A stretch of 64,000 bases of DNA from Platerodrilus igneus (Eukaryota; Arthropoda; Insecta; Coleoptera; Lycidae): assembly GCA_036346225.1 (NCBI GenBank), contig JARFIW010000995.1, forward strand, positions 2,815,716 through 2,879,715, written 5' to 3'. Below are positions 49,269 to 56,441 of this stretch, piece after piece. Below the pieces are notes generated by a model. The model did no database searches and was not told the DNA's origin. It worked only from the letters and a program-made list of their open reading frames with translations. The first letter of the stretch is position 1. Each line of letters opens with the position of its first letter. Both the position numbers and the translations under genes were made by a program.

Positions 49269-50578
49269 CAGTATTGCCCGAAATAAACAGTACTGAAACT
49301 AAGTTGGCGGTGTTTTTATGCATGCGCTGTCACACTCAAGTTAGCTAGTATAGACCTGTCAAGTAAACCTCAAACAAGTAATTAGTAGGGCCTAATTGTT
49401 AAAAATGGTGTTAAGTACAGAGGAGAAAGTGTTTCTGGTAGAGCATTATTTTCGTTCATACGGAATCGGCCGACGTAATGGTGCAAGTTTGCTATACGTG
49501 TCTGATCAATTCACACAAAGGTTTAATAAACGTTCTCCAAGTAATGCTGTAATTTTGAAGGTTATTGAAAAGTTTAGAAATACAGGTAGTGTATTGTGCC
49601 AACGAAAAGGAAGCTCGGGGCGTCCCAGGACAGTTAACAACAACAATAACCATGAACGTGTTTTTAGCAAATCTTAGAAAATCCGAAAGTCAGCCAGGCA
49701 AGAACAGCGTTACAACTTGATTAAAAAGAACTTCCTTTCAAAGAATCCTGAAGGAGCTGGGTACATTTTCGTATGTGATTCAGGTACATCAACAACTACA
49801 TCCTCGGGATTATCGCAGTAGAGTGGAATATTGCGCCAGAATTCTCGCGTTACAGTATGAAAATCCTGAATTTTTGAAAATGTTTGGTTTTCAGACGACG
49901 CACATTTTCACTTGTCAGGCTATGTGAATCGTCGCACAAATCGATTTCTGGGCTTTGCCAGACCTGATGAGGTTCAAGAGGTTCCTTTACATAGTGAAAA
50001 GTGAGTGTCTGGTGTGCTGTTTCCGGACACGGAATCATTGGTCCGTACTTTATCGAAGAGAATGGTAGGCAAGTCACACTTAATCAACAGAGGTACAGAC
50101 AAATTTTAACACGATTTATCCCTGATCTACGTCAATTCTGTCGTGCACGTAACTTGGCATTTCGAAACCAATTTTTCAGCAGGACGGGGCAACTTGCCAT
50201 ACTGCTGCCGCAATTCGTCAATTTCTTCAAGAACATTTTCCAAGCAAATTCATATCACGATTTACTGACTTCCCTTATCCTTCACATTCTCCAGACCTCA
50301 CACCTCCAGACGCATACATTTGGGGCATGGCTAAAAATGCCGTTTTCAAACGGGCACCACAAACCATCGATGAATTAAAGGATGCCGTTAGAGTCTTCTT
50401 CGCAGCCCTGAGACAACCCTTATTCAATAACATGACCAGAAACTTAGAACATCGTTATGAAGTCTGTCTCGAACGAGGAGGTGCACATTTAGAACATATA
50501 ATAAAGTGTTAATAATATGTATTTTTTAAATATATAAAACAATTACAATTTCAGTACTGTTTATTTCGGGCAATACTG
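49269..50578 (+). mobile_element. Tc1/mariner-superfamily transposon, DD41D type
   Basis: A 1,310-bp element with 30-bp perfect terminal inverted repeats beginning CAGTATTGCCCGAAATAAAC. It is flanked by TA on both sides (49267-49268 and 50579-50580), the superfamily's target duplication. It sits inside the plus-strand Penelope copy right after FMDDI; the flanks rejoin to match the uninterrupted left copy at 48530-48560. The transposase inside is broken by several frame changes. Confidence 0.95.
49405..50512 (+). pseudogene. mariner-type transposase (DD41D), broken
   Basis: The start at 49405 (MVLSTEEKVFLVEHYFRS) opens a helix-turn-helix region ending GSSGRPRTV. A stop and frame changes follow near 49676. 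The catalytic region then reads in pieces: VWFSDDAHFHLSGYVN (first Asp, about 49885-49925), SVWCAVSGHGIIGPYFIEE after a frame change near 50000, FQQDGATCHTAA (second Asp, 50183-50185) and SPDLTPPDAYIWG (third Asp, near 50310). There are 41 residues between the second and third Asp. The C-terminus VCLERGGAHLEHIIKC ends at 50512. All three Asp are present, but at least three lesions separate them. Confidence 0.9.
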
Positions 50579-50801
50579 TATTACAGCTGTACCTTTTGAT
50601 AAAATTGACACAACTTTAGAAATATTTAATAATTACAACAGTAAAATTCAATTTACAATAGAAAAAGAAAAACATTATTCGGTTCCTTTTTTAGATACAT
50701 TATTAATTAGAGATAAAACTAACAAAATTATTTTAGACTGGTATCAGAAACCTACCACTTCAAACAGATACCTTAATTATCATTCATATCACCCACTGAG
50801 T

Positions 50802-51488
50802 ATGAAAATTAATTTTATTTTAGGATTAAAAAACAGAATAAAAAACATAAGCCATCCTTCTTTATATCAAAAAAATTTAAACAAATTATATAATATCCTA
50901 AAAGATAACAGTTATCCTGCTCCTCTAATAAAAAGATTGATATTTAACCACACTAATAAAATAAATTACAAAAATTCTACCGATACTACAACCAGTACAA
51001 TTCCTATTTACAAGGTATTTCCATATTTTGATAAGTTAACTTCCCAACTAGATAATATTTTTAAAAATTTTAATTTAAAACTTGCAAAAAAACCCGATCT
51101 AACACTAAATAATCTTTTTTCTAAAATTAAAGATAAAACCATTCCTTTAGACCAAAGGAACATCGTATATCAAGTAAATTGTTCAAATTGCCCCAATATA
51201 TACATTGGGCAAAGTTCACAAAACCTCAAACAACGGTTAACACAGCACAAAAGTGATATACGCACTAAACCAAATTCAACTGCTCTATCAACACACATAA
51301 ATACCACCAACCACAAAATTGATTTTAACAGTCCAAAAATTTTACATATAGAAAATAATAAATTAAAACGCGAATTTCTTGAAATGTGTTGCATCTATCA
51401 AAATTCTAATACACTTAATAAAAAAACCGACATTGGAGACTTGAGTTCTATATATACGTACCTTCTAAATTTAAAAAAATGTATTTGA
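50802..51488 (+). pseudogene. Penelope reverse transcriptase C-terminus and GIY-YIG endonuclease
   Basis: An intact 228-codon stretch. The same frame is readable upstream from 50583 (AVPFDKIDTTLEIFN, then FLDTLLI and ILDWYQKPTTSNRYLNYHSYHPLS), so it is the end of the interrupted reverse transcriptase. Residues about 20-90 form the linker. Residues about 118-150 form the GIY-YIG nuclease: IVYQVNCSNCPNIYIGQSSQ with the paired Cys, YIGQ and the following QRLTQH. A Glu in REFLEM (about residue 189) fits the metal-binding site. This part shows no lesion, but the upstream half is disrupted by the transposon, so no full protein can form. Confidence 0.9.
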
Positions 51489-51937
51489 AAATAAAAAATT
51501 AACAAATAAATAATTAAGTTATAATATTATTTTGCTTACAACCATACTCACACAAAAAATTATAAAGATAACTAAATAAATTGATAAAAATATTTTTAAA
51601 ATGTAATATATTTACAAAAAATGTCATTACAATTAATGCATTTAATTAATACATATAAAGATACCTTTCCCAAACAAAAAATTCTCATATAAACAACTAT
51701 TTACAAAATTAAATTTAAAGACAGTATACATCATAATCAAAAAGTTTTACCCTTTTGATGATATAATTAGTATTATTTTATTTTTAAATTTAATTATACC
51801 ATACCCTTATATACTGTACATTATTGTTGATCGTCCAATTGTATCTTATCTCACTTTAGTAAGTATCAGTTAATTATAATTTTTAGCTATTAGTCAATCT
51901 TGTTCACATAACTAATTCATTTGTATTTACTTTTAGT

Positions 51938-51977
51938 ACTCTTGAAAATGGAAAAATAAATTTCCGAAAGCTTGAGT
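51938..51977 (+). ncRNA. hammerhead-like fold in the Penelope 3' region (degenerate)
   Basis: ACTC (51938-51941) can pair with GAGT (51974-51977). GGAAA (51950-51954) pairs with TTTCC (51961-51965), followed at once by GAAA and a short GCTT. This is the order stem I, core, stem II, GAAA, short stem III, stem I seen in Penelope-type hammerheads. The first core box reads TTGAAAAT instead of CTGATGA, so cleavage is not expected. The same motif occurs on the minus strand near 47160-47205. Confidence 0.35.
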
Positions 51978-52063
51978 TTATAAAAAAGAGAACTCTTCAA
52001 TTCTGCTGACCTAAAACCCAAAACTAATTATATACACTTAGATAGCAAGGTCGTTACCAAATT

Positions 52064-52068
<5 letters not shown>

Positions 52069-52099
<31 letters not shown>
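52069..52099. repeat. (TA)n microsatellite
   Basis: Pure TA tract between the Penelope copy and the minus-strand SINE B-like unit; on the minus strand it forms that unit's tail. Confidence 0.97.
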
Positions 52100-52102
<3 letters not shown>

Positions 52103-52294
52103 CAGTTATTAAGATGAAATGAAAACCCAACTTTGTATTTAAAATTGAATTACCATTTCAAATCGAACTAGTAATTGAAGACCACTAAAAGAACGGCTAC
52201 AGCAGGACTTGAACCTGCAACCTCTGATTTTCCGGATCAATGCTCTAACCAATTGAGCTATCTAGCCTAATTGTTTAGATGATGTTATACTTAA
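52100..52294 (-). mobile_element. SINE B-like unit, inverted, head to head with the array
   Basis: Minus-strand copy: tRNA-like head at 52267-52194, then body and (TA)n tail. Upstream of its head the bases TTAAGTATAACATCATC (complement at 52274-52290) equal those before each head in the array, so this unit is an inverted member facing the array across a few bases. Confidence 0.85.
52194..52267 (-). tRNA. tRNA-like gene (SINE head), inverted copy
   Basis: A 74-nt cloverleaf: acceptor GGCTAGA against TGTAGCC with one mismatch, D stem GCTC/GAGC, anticodon arm about TTGAT/ATCAG with loop CCGGAAA, and T arm GCAGG/CCTGC. A and B boxes are intact. Position 33 is C instead of U and there is no long variable arm for the nominal Ser anticodon, so it is not a normal tRNA. 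Confidence 0.75.
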
Positions 52295-52356
52295 TACTAG
52301 ATAGCTCAATTGGTTAGAGCAATCAAAGGTTGCAGGTTTAAGTCCTGCTGTAGCCG
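52295..52356 (+). tRNA. tRNA-like gene, array unit 1, deleted anticodon arm
   Basis: Same head but lacking most of the anticodon arm (GAGCAATCAAAGG), and starting TACTAG instead of GGCTAG. The A box and the B box (GGTTTAAGTCC) remain, so it cannot fold as a tRNA but could still attract Pol III. Confidence 0.7.
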
Positions 52357-52684
52357 TTCTTTTAGCGGTTTTCAATTACTAGTTCGATTTGAAATGGTAA
52401 TTCAACTTTAAATACAAAGTTGAGTTTTCATTTCATCTTAATAACTATTAATATATATTAAGCATTCATTTGCATTCCAAATGTGGATTATTCTTCTCTA
52501 TTAATAATAATATAATTACATATTTGTATTATTCCGAACGTTGCAAAAATGGGATGATCAAGTTATTAGTACATGAATTATATATATAACTAGATTCAAT
52601 TTCCTTAAATGCAAGACGTAATTGAAAATCGTTAACAAGAGCCAAGCTTCAGTAGTATTAAGTATAACATCATCTAAACAATTA

Positions 52685-52758
52685 GGCTAGATAGCTCAAT
52701 TGGTTAGAGCACTGATCCAGAAAATCAGAGGTTGCAGGTTCAAGTCCTGCTGTAGCCG
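52685..52758 (+). tRNA. tRNA-like gene, array unit 2
   Basis: 74 nt, full cloverleaf, A box TAGCTCAATTGG and B box GGTTCAAGTCC. Anticodon loop CCAGAAA (nominal AGA). TTCTTTTAG follows directly, giving a T4 Pol III stop. Confidence 0.8.
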
Positions 52759-53086
52759 TTCTTTTAGTGGTTTTCAATTACTAGTTCGATTTGAAATGGT
52801 AATTCAACTTTAAATACAAAGTTGGGTTTTCATTTCATCTTAATAACGATTAATATATATTAAGCATTCATTTGCATTCCAAATGTGGATTATTCTTCTC
52901 TATTAATAATAATATAATTACATGTTTGTATTATTCCGAACGTTGCAAAAATGGAATGATCAAGTTATTAGTACATGAATTATGTATTTAACTAGATTCA
53001 ATTTCCTTAAATGCAAGACGTAATTGAAAATCGTTAACAAGAGCCAAGCTTCAGTAGTATTAAGTATAACATTATCTAAACAATTA

Positions 53087-53160
53087 GGCTAGATAGCTCA
53101 ATTGGTTAGAGCACTGATCCGGAAAATCAGAGGTTGCAGGTTCAAGTCCTGCTGTAGCCG
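53087..53160 (+). tRNA. tRNA-like gene, array unit 3
   Basis: As unit 2, but anticodon loop CCGGAAA (nominal GGA). Both Pol III boxes and the following T-run are intact. Confidence 0.8.
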
Positions 53161-53488
53161 TTCTTTTAGTGGTTTTCAATTACTAGTTCGATTTGAAATG
53201 GTAATTCAACTTTAAATACAAAGTTGGGTTTTCATTTCATCTTAATAACTATTAATATATATTAAGCATTCATTTGCATTCCAAATGTGGATTATTCTTC
53301 TCTATTAATAATAATATAATTTCATGATTGTATTATTCCGAACGTTGCAAAAATGGGATGATCAAGTTATTAGTACATGAATTTTGTATATAACTAGATT
53401 CAATTTCCTTAAATGCTAGACGTAATCGAAAATCGTTAACAAGAGCCAAGCTTCAGTAGTATTAAGTATAACATCATCTAAACAATTA

Positions 53489-53562
53489 GGCTAGATAGCT
53501 CAATTGGTTGGAGCACTGATCCGGAAAATCAGAGGTTGCAGGTTCAAGTCCTGCTGTAGCCG
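53489..53562 (+). tRNA. tRNA-like gene, array unit 4
   Basis: As unit 3, with GGTTGGAGC in place of GGTTAGAGC in the D arm. Loop CCGGAAA. Boxes and T-run kept. Confidence 0.8.
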
Positions 53563-53890
53563 TTCTTTTAGTGGTTTTCAATTACTAGTTCGATTTGAAA
53601 TGGTAATTCGACTTTAAATACAAAGTTGGGTTTTCATTTCATCTTAATAACGATTAATATATATTAAGCATTCATTTGCATTCCAAATGTGGATTATTCT
53701 TCTCTATTAATAATAATATAATTACATGTTTGTATTATTCCGAACGTTGCAAAAATGGAATGATCAAGTTATTAGTACATGAATTATGTATTTAACTAGA
53801 TTCAATTTCCTTAAATGCAAGACGTAATTGAAAATCGTTAACAAGAGCCAAGCTTCAGTAGTATTAAGTATAACATTATCTAAACAATTA

Positions 53891-53964
53891 GGCTAGATAG
53901 CTCAATTGGTTAGAGCACTGATCCGGTAAATCAGAGGTTGCAGGTTCAAGTCCTGCTGTAGCCG
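53891..53964 (+). tRNA. tRNA-like gene, array unit 5
   Basis: As unit 3 but loop CCGGTAA (nominal GGT). The anticodon drifts between units while stems and promoter boxes do not. Confidence 0.8.
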
Positions 53965-54110
53965 TTCTTTTAGTGGTTTTCAATTACTAGTTCGATTTGA
54001 AATGGTAATTCAACTTTAAATACAAAGTTGGGTTTTCATTTCATCTTAATAACTATTAATATATATTAAGCAATTCATTTGCATTCCAAATGTGGATTAT
54101 TCTTCTCTCT

Positions 54111-54113
<3 letters not shown>

Positions 54114-54153
<40 letters not shown>
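54114..54153. repeat. (TA)n microsatellite
   Basis: Pure TA tract after a short CT run; ends the tRNA-like array. Confidence 0.97.
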
Positions 54154-54154
<1 letters not shown>

Positions 54155-54175
54155 CGAGAGAAAAATCTATTATAC

Positions 54176-54235
54176 TGGCACCCAACGAATGGCTCGAACC
54201 CACGACCCTGAGAATAAGAGTCTTATGCTCTGGAA
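54176..54235 (-). tRNA. tRNA-Lys-like fragment (pseudo)
   Basis: On the minus strand: CCAGAGCATAAGACTCTTAT then TCTCAGGGTCGTGGGTTCGA and GCCATTCGTTGGGTGCCA. It matches tRNA-Lys(CTT) from the D-arm 3' side through the anticodon (CTT), T arm and acceptor 3' strand, with a few changes and a CCA-like end. The 5' third is missing. It may be the remains of another tRNA-derived SINE or a tRNA pseudogene; it adjoins a TA tract. Confidence 0.7.
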
Positions 54236-54741
54236 ATAATATCAAACAAGAAATGGTCAGTTTAACATCATTGGTTAAGTTGTGGAATAGTTCTTCAAAG
54301 ATGTGTTGATTATTTAGATGGAAAAAAAACTAATGAAGCCAACATTAAAATTCCATTGGGAAAGAGGTATCATGTTAGTGACTTCCATGTGTTAGAGGTG
54401 CCCGAAAAAAAGGTCCTTGAGGCACAGGCATACTTGTTGTTTTATGAACGAATTTAGTAATTTATAATTTTCTAGTGTTACGTGCCATAATAAATGAAAG
54501 AATTGTTTGTTTTAGTATACAAGCTTATGTATAGTACCACCTGTAGTTGTTTATAATAATTTACATAGAAAAGATCAAATTAGATTTTTTTAAATAATGA
54601 GAAATTAATTGAATAATATAACCAATTAATTGGCACTGAATGGATTTCGGAACTCATGTTTTTTACTAACGTGTGTTTGTTCTTAAATGAATTAAATGTG
54701 AAACTGTAAGGTGGCAATAAGACAATTACTATAATTTATTA
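54236..54741. other. gene-free stretch
   Basis: About 500 bp with no readable coding or repeat. It may include decayed middle parts of the hAT gene that follows, but I cannot read them. Confidence 0.35.
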
Positions 54742-55410
54742 ATGTTTGATAAAATTGAAGCTTTCGAAACTATCTTAGAAATTTTTCATTGGGACATTAT
54801 TTCGAACATATATAAATATTTCCCAAACACAAGGACATTCTTTGCAAATTTAGATTTCCATAAAAAAAATGACAAAATTAAATTAATAGAAGATTTTTCT
54901 GAAATTATTCAGTGCCTAATGAACGAGTTTACTTTCAGGTTTAAGGAATTCGAAACATTTGCAGACACATCAAAATTCATTATGTTTGCAGACACGATAT
55001 CGGCAGATAAATTTAATTTAAAGATTTTTGAGTGGCTGAATTTAGATGTTGAGATGATTTTTAATCCAGCTCCATGTGGAAACAAAAGTTTGTCGATTTA
55101 AGAAATGAACTGGAAACCATTTAAATAAATTGAGTATCTTTCATAAGAACGCGGAAGAATAATTACTAAAAACATGGAATGTCATTCTAGCAACATTTAG
55201 TTCTAAATATACTGGCGATAGCTTTTCTATCAGTTTTTTCTTCCACATATGCGTGCGAATCAGTTTTCTAAATTGAATTTTATAAGAAACAAATTTAGAA
55301 ATAGAATGACTGAAGAATTTAGTGTAGCATGTGCTTTATAAAAAGTATCAAAATATGATCCTGACATACAATATTTGTCTATCAATAAACAACAAGACAA
55401 ATTTCATTGA
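54742..55410 (+). pseudogene. hAT (ZBED-type) transposase, C-terminal part, broken
   Basis: The open frame 54742-55101 (FDKIEAFETILEIFH, FPNTRTFFANLDF, LMNEFTFRFKEFETF, LNLDVEMIFN) fits the region between the hAT catalytic core and the dimerisation domain. Downstream, in other frames, WNVILATFSSKYTGDSFSIS (about 55170-55235) is a decayed form of the dimerisation segment (usual STYICEQLFS-like). KVSKYDPDIQYLSINKQQDK (about 55338-55398) is the typical end. Stops and frame changes are frequent. The N-terminal half could be the piece at 43174-43700 on the same strand. Confidence 0.75.
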
Positions 55411-55869
55411 TTGTTATAATTTTACCAATGAATTAATTCATCAATTATAGCTGTCAAAAGCTTTCATAAAAAGGATTTCTTTTTTAAACTGCTCATCGGC
55501 ATTGTCGGCGGATGTTATTGCCTAAATGATGCTTTATGTTACACTAAAACTATTCCTTAAAGCGTCGATCATTGAATAATGAGCTCTTAAGTGTTCTAAG
55601 AAATATGGTGCTATTTGTGTGCTATTTCAAAAATCCGAAAAATCGGTCAGTATATTAAAGTATTATCTGTGTCTACTGGTAATTCGTAAAAAGGAAGCAA
55701 CCAATATCATTAATCTGATAATGTAAAAATACATTATAATTGGTTATCGGTTGTTGCCTCTTTGAAAACTGTCAACGATTGAGTTAATATTCTAATATGT
55801 AAAAAGCATACTCTTCAGGTTATGTGAAAAAATTTAAAAATCTTGGTAAAAGTTTTGATCTATTAATGT
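55411..55869. other. gene-free stretch
   Basis: AT-rich, nothing recognised. Confidence 0.4.
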
Positions 55870-56295
55870 TAAAGGAATCATTTTCAACGAACTTTCGTTC
55901 GTTTATGAAATCGATTTGTCGTCCGTCTGTCTGTCCGTCCGAGGCCTTTCTAATGGTCGGACATCAATGTGTGATATATCAATCGATTTAGCTCGGTGTC
56001 CTGAGCTTAAGTTTTGATGTCAGTTGAAATCGGGCCACGGGGACGCCGTGCCCCCGCGATATACCGTCGGGAAAATTAAAATTTCAAATAGGTCCAAAAT
56101 TAATGTGCGATACATATTTGGACTCCCCTAACATAGCTGAGTCGAAATATGGTACCCCCCACAAAATCTGACCACGGATACCCGACCCCCCGGAATTAAT
56201 TTTTATCAAAAATTTCAAATAGGTCCAAAATTAATGTGCGATACATATTTAGAATCCTCTGAAAAAACTGAATCGAAATATGATGCCCCTTATTT
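55870..56295. repeat. repeat segment with an internal ~130-bp duplication
   Basis: A GC-richer block (GTCCGTCTGTCTGTCCGTCC, GGGACGCCGTGCCCCCGCGA) of the kind common in insect dispersed repeats. AAATTTCAAATAGGTCCAAA with its continuation ATTAATGTGCGATACATATT occurs at about 56077-56120 and again at 56209-56252, so part of the block is duplicated in tandem. A CA/CATA microsatellite follows. Confidence 0.65.
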
Positions 56296-56360
56296 ACACA
56301 CACACACACACAAACACACATACATACATACATACATACATCACACACACATATATAGCT
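56296..56360. repeat. CA and CATA microsatellite
   Basis: CACACACACA run, then (CATA)n, then CACACACATATATA. Confidence 0.95.
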
Positions 56361-56441
56361 TTTAAAATATTTATTCAATAAAATAAAATATATTAAAATG
56401 TCTCTTTTGTTGTTTATAAATTTTTGTATTTTATCTGAATA

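Larger units (their letters stand above)
49241..52045 (+). mobile_element. Penelope-like element, right (plus-strand) copy, 5'-truncated, split by mariner
   Basis: It begins in the reverse transcriptase just before FMDDI (49249-49263), is interrupted by the mariner element, resumes at 50579 and runs through the GIY-YIG endonuclease to the 3' end TAATTATATACAC near 52036. It is the inverted partner of 47101-49240, and the two meet head to head. Inverted pairing with a truncated copy is a known habit of Penelope-like elements. The right flank has about 30 bp of other sequence before a TA tract. Confidence 0.92.
52295..54110 (+). repeat. tandem array, five ~402-bp units each led by a tRNA-like gene
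   Basis: Units start at 52295, 52685, 53087, 53489 and 53891; the last four are spaced exactly 402 bp, and the first is short because of a deletion in its head. Each unit has a tRNA-like head, the SINE B body (CAATTACTAGTTCGATTTG, CATTTCATCTTAATAAC), then about 230 bp not in SINE B (CATTCATTTGCATTCCAAAT to CTAAACAATTA). Units are about 95-98% alike by eye; alternate units look more similar (units 3 and 5 start, and spacers 2 and 4), hinting at a dimer step. The last unit is cut at the TA tract at 54114. Confidence 0.93.

Noticed and set aside
52685..53964. Cluster of genuine host tRNA-Ser genes
   Set aside because: The nominal Ser anticodon is not accompanied by a long variable arm, position 33 is C, and the anticodon varies between units. 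SINE-derived tRNA-like genes explain this better.
52295..54110. Regularly spaced repeats considered as a CRISPR array
   Set aside because: Units are 402 bp with conserved spacers and tRNA-like heads in eukaryotic DNA, without any cas gene; this is a satellite/SINE structure.
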